A DNA stretch of 64,000 nucleotides from Echiichthys vipera (Eukaryota > Chordata > Actinopteri > Perciformes > Trachinidae): contig OY829651.1 of assembly GCA_963691815.1 (NCBI GenBank), positions 12,832,917 through 12,896,916 on the forward strand, in the 5' to 3' direction. The position numbers and the translations under genes were made by a program. This document shows positions 35,858 to 47,607 of the stretch, in pieces. Below the pieces are notes generated by a model. That model was not told the origin of the DNA and ran no database searches. It saw only the letters and a program-made list of their open reading frames with translations. Numbering within the stretch: position 1 is the stretch's first letter; each line of letters opens with the position of its first letter.

Positions 35858-36105
35858 TTAAAGGGGACCTTATATATTGGTTTTCCAGCTTGTAGGTATT
35901 ATGTTGTATTGTAATGTATTTTGTGTTTCCACAAGAACATTTACATGCTTTGATGTTCAAAAACATTTTATTTTTATTATACTGCTCATGGATTCTGCAC
36001 CTGTATTCACCCTCTGTCGGAGACACTATGTTGCAGCGCCTGTCTCTTTAAGACGCCCTCCCGAAAAGCCCAGTATGCTCTGAATTGTCAGCACTTCCAG
36101 GTCTC
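35858..36105 (+). mobile_element. Interspersed DNA-element-like repeat
   Basis: It starts AAAGGGGACCTTATATATTG and ends with GCCTGTCTCTTTAAGACGCC, CTCCCGAAAAGCCCAGTATG and CTCTGAATTGTCAGCACTTC. This phrase order occurs widely in fish genomes. No coding frame. Superfamily not assigned. Confidence 0.55.
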
Positions 36106-36415
36106 CACTCCGCTACTCTTAATCTCTAGATTGAAGATGCAGAAGATAGAACTGTGTATAGTGGGATTTTCTACCATCAAAAATCACGAATTAAGTCTTC
36201 TAAACCAAATACTACACAACCGCCTGTGTTCCAGCAGGAGTATGATCTGAAGGTTGAATAAAGCCATATATCTGACTGCTGGGGGCACAGATCTTTTTCA
36301 AGCTCACTTGAAAATCACCGTTAGCACCCTTTGGATTTACAAACCAGGCCCGACAATGAATACAAGACAAACTTTTCAGTGACATAATGCTTCTTACAGC
36401 TTCTGAGTAAACACA

Positions 36416-36615
36416 GCCCTTTATTGATGGAACAGTCCTGTCTTTTAGCATTAACTTTGTTGAAAATCCAACTGCATATTGGGCTTTATTGATGAAAGAA
36501 GCCTTGGAGTGGCATGAACAACTACGGACTCGGCTGTTGTTGGCTCGCTTTGTTCTTTTGGAAAAAGCTAAATCAATTTTCTCTTGCAACCGAAAAAGCA
36601 CTTTCCTGGCAACAT
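36416..36615 (-). pseudogene. Broken THAP-type zinc-finger segment
   Basis: Two overlapping minus-strand frames together resemble a THAP domain, the C2CH zinc-binding DNA-binding module of THAP proteins and P-element-like transposases. The upstream frame (open from 36789) ends MLPGKCFFGCKRKL, giving a C-x3-C pair (codons at 36600 and 36588). The downstream frame (open 36601-36212) carries CSCH (C-x2-H, codons 36520 and 36511), then SFINKAQYAVGFSTKLMLK and TVPSI, like the closing AVPTI box. A frameshift near 36570-36580 separates the halves. The spacing between the Cys pair and C-x2-H (about 22 residues) is shorter than the family's usual 35-50, so a deletion is likely. A transposon-derived origin is possible. 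Confidence 0.55.
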
Positions 36616-37001
36616 ACTGAAGAACTGGATTGCTGACAAGCTTGTGGGTGTTGAGAGGTTAAAAAGACTGGAAGTTTCATCCTGCTGGATGGAAAAAAGC
36701 TCAACCGCACCAGAGTCTGAAGTGTAGCCTTCCTGCAGTACCAGAGTCCAACAGAGAGGCAGCAGCAGCGGAAAATAACCTGCGTTCATAGCCTGCCCTG
36801 TCGAGAAGAAGTGTGTCCTCCTCTCCGATTCTGTTTCCTGAGTTCAAATCGAGATATGTCCGATCTGTCAGATGGACATAGCTACAAATAAAAGACGATG
36901 GACAATTTTTTCTCTGCAGCGGCCCAACGACCCACCAGCAACGCCAATGCCGGAACAGATGTTACATGTCTTGGAATTTTTAGATTAACACTCGCTGTGA
37001 C

Positions 37002-37061
37002 ACTCAGTTTCATCTCTTGAAGAGAAACTGAGAAAACATAACACAGGAGATGAAACTGAGT
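37002..37061. repeat. 15-bp perfect inverted repeat
   Basis: ACTCAGTTTCATCTC at 37002-37016 is exactly inverted at 37047-37061. An alternative inner pairing with GAAACTGA at 37024-37031 also exists. Confidence 0.9.
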
Positions 37062-37069
37062 TTAGAACA

Positions 37070-39264
37070 GAGTCTTGTACTGAAGATATCTAAAGAAACT
37101 AATGCTGGGAATGAAAGGAGTGGACAGTAAAGTAAAAAACTACTTGACACAAGATGAAAAGGAGTTTAGAAGAGTATATGTAAGAGAATAAAATGAACTT
37201 CTTGTTTGTTTTTCAGCTCTGAAGTTAATCTGATGTCAATCAGGATTACATGCACTGCAAATTCATTTTTATTTGAATATAATGGTTATGATCAGTTTTA
37301 ACACCTATTTTCTGTAACAGCAATAAAAACAAAACAAACTTTGCGCATACATCTTTCCTCCTTCTGGGCTAAGCCTCGGATTCCATAATCCTAGGTCCGC
37401 CCCTGGACAATGCACCAACTGACATGCATTGCGACAACAAACAAAAGCAGAAGGGTAAACGGGTCTGGATAGTTGGGTGGACGTGGCCAACACAGGTTGT
37501 CTATAATTCAGCAAGAACTGGATATGAGGTCAGTTTGAATATCTGTCAACAGTATAGGCAACGTTAGTCTCAAGGGCTAGAGTATTTACTGTTGCTTGGT
37601 AACAACATCAGCTGCTCTGTACTGAAGAAATCATAACCGTAATCATCAAGATTTGAACTCCTACGTACCAAATTACGAGGGTGAACCTGATGAGTCTGGA
37701 GCAGTTTAGGAGGTTTAAGATTGGAACTGTAAACAGCTCACATTACCAGATAATCTTGACTGAACCGACCACGGTCCTGGACCAGATTTCTCCTCTGATT
37801 ATTTGGAGGGGTGAATTGGGGATAAATCATCCCAAACTCCAGTAGTTTGAGCCTGGCTTTAGTCTCCTTTCCTTAATCTTCCCTTTCCTTTAATGACTTC
37901 CTCATAAACTTACATAACAAGTAAGACCACCTCACACTTTTGTCACTGATCTTTATAGTTTCATTGACCTAGACTGTATTTTTATTCAGCTTCATGTCTG
38001 AAGAGCATTTTTAAAAAGTAAGCAGAACCTCAAGTGAATTTCTTCCTTCTCTGTCTTTGAACCGACAAGCCTTGTGAGATAAATTGTGCGGACTGATTAA
38101 AATGCATCTGCAGCAGCCGTTAACACATTGTGTGGGCTTCTGAGAGCCCTTGTTGTAGCCCCCCTCCCTGCCCGACTGGACAGCCTACATCTGGTCTGAG
38201 TGGTACTATGACTCAACCATAGGGACAGTTAAAGGTGGTTGGCAAGCCCCTTTACCCCTCCACCCACATACCTTGTCAGAGCCTATGTTATAAACATTTG
38301 CATAAAAACTCAATATACCATTCAGCATATACAGCCGGACACAAAAAATGTGTGAGCGCCAGAAAGGCAACCATATCAACGATCAGCCATAATAAAGGAA
38401 GACATGTACTGCTGACTGCATAAATGCCTGCAGCAAAAAAATGAAAACAACAAACTATTACTGCAGCATGATGAAAGCATCAGGCTTCCTATTGCCAAAA
38501 GTGCATCAGCTTAGACCAAGCACAGTGCTGAGAGAATGCTTTTCAGAATTACAATGAGACATTGCAAACATCTCATTGTCATAAAGATAACACAATACAT
38601 CTATCTTCAATATAGCCATCAGAGACCAAAAGACAAGTCTTTCATGCCTAAAAAAGACTTGGGTATAACAGACAACAAATGCAGATAACATTATAACATT
38701 TTTTGTAAGTTACAGAAATAATCCATGATGTTAGGTAAAAGTAAGACATGCAGCTCCACATACCAATGCATCTCTGTGACTACCCAACAATGTTTCAATA
38801 TACTTGGCGGCAAATCTTGTACAAATATCTGCTAGACATCTCTCCATTTCTTCCTCTAAATCAAAATGCATTCATGACTTCTTGTTTTAAATCTCATTCT
38901 CTTGTGCTTTTATTTCCTGCATGTGTGGTGCTATTCCCACTTGTGTCTCCCTCTCCTCCACTTTGGTTTTCTCTCTCCTCACCATTATCAAGAGATCTGG
39001 CCTCTGACCTTGCAGCTCAATGCCATTAAACTCCTTTCAATTCAGCAGCTTGTAGCACCTTGGAAAAGGCAATGTAGCCTTACGTAGTCCTTAATATCAG
39101 CCTGTGATATAAGTCTGCATTTTTTTCACTCTCTCTCATAGTCTCAGTCATCTCTTGATACAAAGTGTTTGGTGAGAGAAAAAACAAGATTTAAGCTTTA
39201 CAAATACTGCACATGTGTGATTATTTCTAAAGATAATGGTTTATTGACTCCAGTGGATCTATTG
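37070..39264. other. Non-coding DNA, nothing recognised
   Basis: No coding frame or repeat boundary that I can support. Confidence 0.4.
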
Positions 39265-40303
39265 TACACTGTAACGAATTGCTGTAAGAAAACAGCCAAA
39301 TTACGACAGTAACATACTGTTTCCCATTAAAAAGATATTATACTGTAGAAAACAATGCATTCTGGGCAATATTGGTAGGTAGCTTGCCGTTTCCCATAAA
39401 ATACTGTAATAAACCGTAAATAGCATTGCATTCTGGGAGTGATGTTAGAATCAACAGCAGAGAGGCCGCGCAAATACGGAATACTACTGTATTTCTAGAG
39501 GAGACATGCTACAACACGTGGGAACAGTTGGAGTCATCAAGCCAACTTTGGTCTTTCCTTTCTTGGAACATCTATTTTAATCCTGCATTTCATGAGCAAA
39601 TCACAGGGTAAGTTAACCTATATTTTATTTGTTTGATGATGTTTGCTTGCCATCATACTATGATTTTATTTTAGTTAAACTGTGATTAATCATCTTAACT
39701 TGCCATGTGGTAACTGGACAGCTACAGCAGGAACATTTAGCATGCTATTTTATAGTTATTTTTGTCAGGCAGACAGATATCTACATTATTCATTTTGGTT
39801 CTTATTTGTTCCGTGAGACCAATGAGAAGCTGATTACAACCTGTTTGATTTCATTTGCTGATGTTAGCCTACAGAGGGAGTCAGCCAATTTTAACGACAT
39901 AGTGAGGCTGCTTGAACTACTCATGGACACTGTATATAAAAAAGTTAAATTACAAAGATAAAAAGGTCAGTAAAAATAAGACCAGAAGTTGAAAAAAGAG
40001 TGAAAAAACTCCATACAGTAGTTCTTACGAAACTGTTCTCACTACGAATAAATTGTCTGTGCCCTACAGTTGTCTGCCACAGTTGATGACGTCGAGAAGA
40101 CCCTCACCTTACTGGCAACTCCTCGTCTAATCCTCCTCTGTATGTATTCAGTAAATTGACATACTGTCTATTTCATATCAGATGAGCTTTAAGTTGATAA
40201 GTGAGTTCTCTGTATCACAAAAAAGCATGAATGTTCTTCCAAGTAGAGATATTTATCCAGGATTTTCAATCAATTCTGATATTACTCTTATTTCACGTTT
40301 CAG

Positions 40304-40821
40304 GTGGAACAGAGCGTGTGAATATTAGACACTGGATGATCAGCCTTGAAGGTCATGCCCTGTGTGAGGGCATCCAGCCCACCTTTGTGACAGGTCTTGC
40401 TGCTCTGATTTCCCTGTACTATATCTTCAACCTGCAGTACCAAGATGAGTCTTGAGTTCATTCAAAGGTAAGGCTTGTGTTACCTAACAGTCCTTTTTCA
40501 AAGCAGTCATTCTGACATGAAATTGTGAGTGAGCACTCTTTTCGGGTTGTCTTTGGTCAAAGGTATTTTGATTTGATTTTGTCCATATCACCCAGTCCTC
40601 TTTATATAGTAGCAGACATTATTGCTATCCCTCTAATCTCAGACTGCTGTGTTTTCAGGCGCTTCATCGGGATCAGCCCAGAGAGAGAGTCCAAGTCCAG
40701 CTGGGGAAAGATTATCTCCAAGAAAACAGGAAAAGTTGTCCAGAAGAAGTCGGTCACAGTCCAACCCCATGTGTCCAAACCTCTGAAGAATCTGATGGAC
40801 TTCCAGCGGAATTTTGTATAG
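40304..40821 (+). pseudogene. Broken two-exon fragment inside the CACTA-like element
   Basis: Exon A (about 40304-40468) encodes TERVNIRHWMISLEGHALCE and onward to LQYQDE. A premature stop at 40453-40455 follows, but the neighbouring frame LEFIQR runs into a consensus donor (AAAG|GTAAGG). Exon B starts after TTTTCAG at 40659 with RFIGISPERESKSSWGKII, continues SKKTGKVVQKKSVTVQPHVS, and stops at 40819-40821. The two would join cleanly except for the small deletion. I have seen similar protein segments as uncharacterised multi-copy proteins of fish but know no function. The basic segment of exon B may bind nucleic acid, which is only a guess. Confidence 0.55.
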
Positions 40822-41512
40822 GTTGGTGAGTGAGTCATCGTCGCAGTCACTGTTTTTACCCATTTTTTGTTTACAGTTATGTATGTGTTCTCGTTCCACT
40901 GACTAAATATGTTATATTGCACTTAAAAACGTAGATATTTATATCGTTGAACGCTGCAGAAAAACGTGTGTGTAGCTACAGTAAACAAGCAGGGATTATT
41001 GTTATTTATTATTTCTTTTTATTCTATGCAAGCACTTTAAATAACTTAACTGAAAATCAGTGTTCCATTGCAGATAATTTTGTATCTATTCAGGGCCTTA
41101 ATAGTATCTATTGCCTACAAAACTAAGCAAATCAATTACACTAAAACAGTTGAATTTGTTTTATTCAATTGTTAACCTGTTAGGTTTTGCAGTTGGTGAT
41201 CATTTTTAAATAAAGGTTATATAATTGATATTTTCTAAGTCTCTTCTTTTACACATTTTAAATGGCTGTATTATAATTAACTAACTCATTCAGTATACGG
41301 TATATTAAAATTGCTAAACAAGGTTACAGTGAAGACAGCGCTTAATTCATAGCAAGTGGCTTTCAGACAATAATATGCTCTATCTATAAAATGACTGCAT
41401 TGTATTATAAATGGGATTATGGTTAAATGCAATTAATGAAAAACAACAATATTGCAACTACCTTGCACTAGTCCTGTATACTGTGAATTCATTCAGCACT
41501 ATACTGTTTTAG

Positions 41513-41779
41513 TCTACTGTAATTCAGTATGTGGTTTTATCACAGTAACACACCGTGAAGTAGATAACAGTAAGGGAACTGTAAAATAAACAGTAGAATG
41601 CTGGCAACCCTGCTGCCAGTATTTTACTGTCAAATCAAGGAGATACAGGATTGTACTGTAATTCAGTATGTGGTTTTTATCACAGTAACATACTGTAAAG
41701 TAGATAACAGTAGGGGAACTGTAAAATTAACAGTAGAATGCTGGCAACCCTGCTGCCAGTATTTTACTGTTAATTTACA
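41513..41779. repeat. Two tandem 139-bp units at the end of the CACTA-like element
   Basis: The block from CTACTGTAATTCAGTATGTG to CTGCCAGTATTTTACTGT occurs twice. The AATTCAGTAT landmark is at 41521 and again at 41660. It is part of the subterminal region of the transposon. Confidence 0.85.
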
Positions 41780-41799
41780 AGACAATTGTTTACAGTGTA

Positions 41800-44700
41800 T
41801 GCTCTCACTCTACATCCAAAATCATTTTTTTTAAAAACAAGCAAAAAAACATTATCATCAAAGGTTCAAAATATTATACAGTGTTGGTACTGTCAAGCCA
41901 TAAATGGCATGCTTTAACCATCAAACAGATTTCAGTGTTTCTTCATATTCGTTGGCACTTAATGCATTGCTATTCTTTTTCTCCGTATTGCAGTTTAATT
42001 ACTATATTATAAAAGTGATATTGTCTACTGTGAATATGTAACATAAACTACATGTTGACTTTGAATGTCTTTTAAACTTTGAAAACAGTCTTGTATTTAA
42101 ACTAGTTTACCACCCTATTTAGTGCAGTGTAAGGTAATTTATTTAAAACTATATAAAAAAATCATGATGGTTTATATAAAAGAATAATTTTCAAGGATTA
42201 CTTTTACAAACAAGCAAAAAGAATTTGTAAAGTTTCCATGTTGTAATCCAATCTGTCGGGGTCATCTGCTGCCTTTACAATTACAATTGAGCTATATGAC
42301 AGTAGTAAAACATTTTAAATGGCAATGCAGATGTTTGGGTGTTTATATTTGCATGTGCAGATAGAAAGCTCAGCTGCCACTGTAGATACAAAATGAAAAG
42401 CTGGGGGAAAATACAGTCACACAGTTGATTCCACTCAACTTCCCCGTTCTGATGTGATGTTACTTCAGTAAACAGTTTACACTCAGGTGAAAAGAACAAT
42501 GCAAATGTTAATGTGATATGATAAGTGAATGATGATGTTTCACAGTGGTAATGTTATTTCTGAATGTTGCACTACATTGCGTACCACTGCTATTGAGAAT
42601 TTAGTATTCAATGTTGATTTTACAATGGAAAAATGTAAATGCAACATTGCTGCTGGTGATATAAGTAAAAACGGCACATACTGTATATAGAGCCACACAG
42701 CATTGCCTTAGCTCCTCATAGTATGATCGCTACCAAGGGGAAATCACAGGGCTGGGATAATCTGACTGCAGTTATGGGTGAGGGTAAACAAAGGGTTAAT
42801 GAACTCTCAGGGCACATATCACAGCAGGCATTTGAGTGATTTGACAGTATTTATAGCTTGCTGCTATCAACCATTCGATATATGGCTCTCCTATGGGATT
42901 ATAGTCTATGCAAGGATCACAAAGCCTTATTGGATATTGATCAGGCCATGTGATTCAGTTGTTGTTTTTATTGTAGAACAACAGCAGCAAAATAAAATAA
43001 AAGATACAGCAGGTGGTAAAAGATAATGTCCAAAAGGACCATCCTGCTGATTCTAGTCTGAAATGCCTCAGTCAATATTGCATCTCTGATGCTTCATGCT
43101 GTTCACGTTCATTTCAGACACTGTGGGATAGTTTCCTAAAGCTCACATCATGTTTGGAATATCAGTGAAATTGTTTGCCATCACATTACCCCCCTGATCC
43201 ATTCATGGTTTCTCATGAGAAGCTATAAAGTAGCCTGAATAGGAGACAAGTGCCCAAGCTACAAATGGTGCAACATGCTGCTAGTTGGCTTTTCTTTTTT
43301 CAGAAATAATGTCAGTATTATTTAATTAAAAATTGTCATGAGCCTTAAAAGCTTAAAAAATGGCTTGCTGTCGACCTGCATATACCTGTTCTTAGTTTTG
43401 TCACCTTTATTAATGTTGTATATTGTCCACTGTCGCACTGTAACCACCAGAGAGAAATGTGACATTAATTTTTCCACTGAAATGTCTCACTGAATACATA
43501 TCCTGGTCGAAATTCTGTGTTTATGTGAAAACTAACAAAATAAATTATCTGCCAATATATGGTTATATATTTTTTCAATATCGGCAATTGCATCACAAAC
43601 AAAAAATCCAGTATATAAGGTTATAGTTGGGACTTAATTTGAGACATAATTACTCAATAAATAACACATTTATTGATGTACAGTAATGTAGCATATAACC
43701 ATTTTGTTGTTGCTTTTAGTGGCCGATTCTTTTAAGGAGAGGAAGACAATGTGTTTACATTGAAGGTGTCAATATCAATAAAATCCTATAGAACAATCAC
43801 TGGCAAAGCTAATCTAAACCCTATTCACAGGATGCTAAAATGCTACCATGTTCTGCTTTCCTCCTGATTTAATTGTAAATGCCTTTGTACACGCTACATT
43901 TAGGAAGTAGAACACATTCTGTTGTATGTATGTCATATATGTCATAAGAGTGCTCTCCAGTGTACAGTAATAAGAGAAAGTGTATTTTCCCCCATCTCTT
44001 TCATGTATTGCCTTTAAGAAACAAGCAATAAGTGAGTGACAAAACATGTATTCATCTATAGCCTATATAGTTTTATGATAATCACTTAGCCCACCATGGG
44101 AAATTCTAATGGTGGTCTCCTAGTAACTTTCACACCCCTTCAATGTGGGGAAGGCAAGTGGTGGGAGTAAAATGAAAAGTAAAAATAGGAATATTTGAAT
44201 ATGAATACTGATCTGTCAGAGCTGCTTGTCAAAGTCAATAGCCACAGGCAGCATTCAGTTAAACGTGCATGAGCAGGATTGTGTCTGCATTGCCGGTGGG
44301 TGCTCAGGTAATGTCACCGCTTAAACAATGTTGACTTGTGAAAGCAGTAAAAAACAATGTAGCTAGACTTTAATCAAAATAAACATGTTCAAGTTTAATT
44401 AAATTGCTTTCTTCGTTACAGATTGCCTCCAGTACAAACACTGGAATATGATTACCAGACACAGTAAAAGTAACTTTGGAAAAAATAAAATTGGAGAAGT
44501 CTGTAAAAGTGCAATCCTGTAAAAACACAAAAAGCCTCAGCTGTATTAAACTACTTTTTTCAGGTGGCTGTCATCGTTGTGGTAAACTAAAACACATTTC
44601 CTGCTCCGTTGGCTCCCTTGGGTGAATGAGGCAGGGGAACACCCTCAGTACTAGTCACTGAACCACACTTGACTCAGTCCCTCTAGGATCTCACACTGTT

Positions 44701-44960
44701 TTTGTGACTATAGCAGTGAAAATGACTGAGTTCAACATTTTTTTCTGAAATAAAAGATGAAATCTTACGCAAATTTGGGGGAAAAAAGTTTAAAATTGCA
44801 AGTCAGCCGCAAAAAACAGCCTGATTGTAATAAATATGTCACTGGTTATAATAAAAATCAAAAAATCCCAGTGAAGCCCAGCTGGTGCTCTTTAGATACT
44901 AATGTGCAACAAAATATTCTTAAAATACAAATATGTACCGTACCGGATATTTAACAACAA
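41800..44960. other. Non-coding DNA, nothing recognised
   Basis: AT-rich, with no coding frame or clear transposon. Confidence 0.4.
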
Positions 44961-44965
44961 CAACA

Positions 44966-45127
44966 ATGGCGGCGAAAGGTTCAGGTTGGTGTGATGCGGA
45001 GGTGGAGTGTTTACAGCAGATTTGGTCGGATGAAAATATTTAACAAACAGTTGGACAAGACACACAAAAACTCTGGAAAGATTTGCGAACAAAGCAACGC
45101 ATTGCGATGACGTCATTTTATGTGCGC
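44966..45127 (+). pseudogene. Myb/SANT-like domain fragment, tandem unit 1
   Basis: From the ATG at 44966 the frame reads MAAKGSGWCDAEVECLQQIW followed by SDENI and a stop. One frame over it continues NKQLDKTHKNSG. The pattern W-x-D-A-E-V-(x)n-I-W-(S/G)-D-E-(x)n resembles the start of the Myb/SANT-like DNA-binding domain found in many fish genes and in PIF/Harbinger-type transposon proteins. It is truncated and frameshifted. A poly-A run (about 45140-45160) separates it from unit 2. Confidence 0.6.
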
Positions 45128-45190
45128 CTGTTCGGACATATAAAAAAAAAAAAAAAAAAACGGACGGACCATGCGCGGACATTTGAAACA

Positions 45191-45340
45191 ATGGCGGCGA
45201 AGGTTCACGTTGGTGTGATGCGGTGGAGTGTTTACTGCAGATTTGGTCGGATGAAAATTTTCAAAAACAGTCGGACAAGACGCACAAAAACTCAGAGGTG
45301 TATGGAAAACAAAGCAACGCATCGCGATGACGTCAATCAA
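45191..45340 (+). pseudogene. Myb/SANT-like domain fragment, tandem unit 2
   Basis: This repeats unit 1 with a 225-bp period (ATG at 45191). A one-base deletion after MAAK shifts the frame. In the corrected frame the sequence reads GSRWCDAVECLLQIWSDENF followed by QKQSDKTHKNSEVYGK. It preserves more of the domain than unit 1 but lacks the later helix. No downstream exon was recognised. Confidence 0.6.
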
Positions 45341-46429
45341 TGTGTGACGTGTTACAGCGTGATGACGTATGGACAGGCAAGAAGCATTTGCGCGAGGCCC
45401 AGGCAGTGTGAGAACAAACGGGCTGGCGGGAGGGGGGGACAAGTACCCTAAAGCCCGGGGCACGGTACGGGTGGACAGTGTGAATGTGCCCTAAATCAAA
45501 TCAACTGTCCAAAATGGCCTCCATTTTCTCTCACTTCCTCCCTTTCTCTACTTTATCCTGTTTGCCTGTCTCCTTGAAGATGCTTGCTAAGTGAAGGAGG
45601 AGCAGTTAGAAAACACTTGGATCCACCCAGGGACTGTAGCTCACTACACAGCAGTAGTTTAGCTAACAATAGCCCTGGGTGATTAGTTTAAGCACTAGGA
45701 ATGAGGTGGTGTGGGATGCTAATATTTTAATAGTAGGTCTAGTGAGGCTCTCTTTTCCACGTGGTGCAAAGTGGCGTATGGTGCAGGGCAACTGTCATTG
45801 CTAGTTTCAGATCAATGTAGTCACCATTTTCACGCCCAGCAACCATGTTGGGTAGATAGCAAATGTAGATAGCAAGTGCCCATTTGTGCGCCCATGTATG
45901 TGTCTTAAAATAAAGTGTGGCTATAATGAGGCAGCAGAAAGAGATTGCACCATTGACCAACAATAACCTTGTCTAAAGTCAAAGGGTCAAACGTTTTTTT
46001 CGTGCTTTTACAGTGCACATTAATCGTAGCTATGTCCATTCTGATATATACCGCATGGGGGAACTACATTATTAATGAGGAAAACTTAATTTAATTCTCT
46101 GAAGTCTGGACAAAGCAGAGAGCAGAGCAGCTGTCGAGAGAAACAGTAACTTAACTGATTATTTCAGAAGCTGAAAGTTTACTTCTGTTTCCTCTGTCAT
46201 GTTTATAACAACAGTTTTTTAAACGTTGCTGCTTAAATGTCCCACGATATTTGCACAGTGACTTCACTGTGTGCACGGAATTGTTTATAAATACTGAAAG
46301 CAACCTCTCATCATTAAAGTAAGTCACTCAAAAAAACACTCATACATCACTACAATACATAATGTAAAAATCAAGAGTTCATAGAGACTGGTGGAGGGGG
46401 AGTGAAAATAATTAATTCAGGAGGGTGGT

Positions 46430-46740
46430 GAGTGGCCGTACGAGCAGATCCATATCCTCAACATAAAACCGCTGCTTATCCAATTTCCCAAACCCGCTGT
46501 TTAAATAGCAATGCACCCGCTGCAGGCACACCCAGGATTTAAAGGGAATCGGAAATGACACTCTGATTGGTTTCCTTCATTTTAAAACACACCCATGGTT
46601 AATTAAGAGACCAAAAACATCCCCTTTGTCCCTTGCGCCTTACTTTGAGCCTAGATTTTGTATGGTCTAAATAGCAAAAGTGAAGTTGGACACACCCCAA
46701 ATCCACTTGTGCCACGCATTTAGATCATGTTCCATAAATG
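46430..46740. mobile_element. Interspersed repeat, DNA-transposon-like
   Basis: It contains CCGCTGCAGGCACACCCAGG, ATTTAAAGGGAATCGGAAAT, GGTTAATTAAGAGACCAAAA and TAAATAGCAAAAGTGAAGTT, a phrase order I recognise from dispersed fish DNA elements. Termini are not defined. Confidence 0.5.
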
Positions 46741-47607
46741 GCCCCCTGTGTTCTAGGTAGCTAGAGGTCTATGTCATGGGAATGTGGGCATTGAACGGAT
46801 GAACGGTGGCTGGCCTGTCCCTGTGGCAGACACATCCAAGGAATAGACTATAGACATGGGGTGAAATCCTCTGAATGTCATTAAACATTCGTTACCATGA
46901 TACACACCTGGATTAAAATGGGTAAAGTGTCCATTTACATATCCCTCAAACAAAAAGCTCCCTAGACGAAAAATATGAGCTTTGCTGCTTTGGTTAAAAT
47001 CCAGAGACAAAACTTGAAGTTCTGTCGGTATGGGCCAACGCTGAAATTGTCAAACAATTTCAATGGAGAATGGATAATTTGTTTATGTCCAAATAAGGCT
47101 AGGCCTCTGTGTAATATGTGTTATGTCCTGCCTCCAAGCCCCCCTTTGTCTGAGGGTTTTGTCCGTAGTGTATATGAGAAAATGGGACTTCCTTTTCCTC
47201 CACATTTCAAACTGCACAGTCACCCTTCCAAATACACACTATACTGTGTTTGTGTAAAGGTAATAAAATGGAACAAAGGATCTACAGTGTGAACACAGTT
47301 GAAACTTGTTTGGCGATAATCAAAGATATTAAAGGGTATTTTCTGGACAATAATTTCTGAGGTTGTTTTTAACAGGACAGTCAAATCTGCAGAGCAACAA
47401 GAGAAGTTGGTATTTTTCATGTATGCTTTGATTGGTATGTAAAAAAGAACAACATTTGCAATTTAATTCATGATGCATCAACATTTCTTCCATTAAAGGA
47501 GCTAGTAGTAAAAATTAGTAGTATAAGTCTAAATTATAGCTGGATACAATTTAACAGCATTAGAAAATTGGAGATGCATTTTCTTGGTTATTCGTGTTGA
47601 ATTCTAC

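Larger units (their letters stand above)
39265..41799 (+). mobile_element. CACTA-like DNA transposon with exon-like remnants
   Basis: Ends TACACTGTAACGAATTG (39265) and the inverse TACACTGTAAACAATTG (from 41799) form a 17-bp inverted repeat with two mismatches. If TA is the target duplication the element proper begins CACTG, as in animal EnSpm/CACTA elements. Both flanks are dense in ACTGTAA/ACAGTA subterminal repeats. Inside are exon-like pieces with plausible splice sites. One at about 40070-40140 follows CCCTACAG and reads LSATVDDVEKTLTLLATPRL. One at about 40304-40468 follows TTTCAG and contains WMISLEGHALCEGIQPTF and LYYIFNLQYQ. One at 40659-40821 follows TTTTCAG and reads RFIGISPERESKSSWGKIIS onward. 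A frameshift near 40452 breaks the second piece. Confidence 0.7.
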
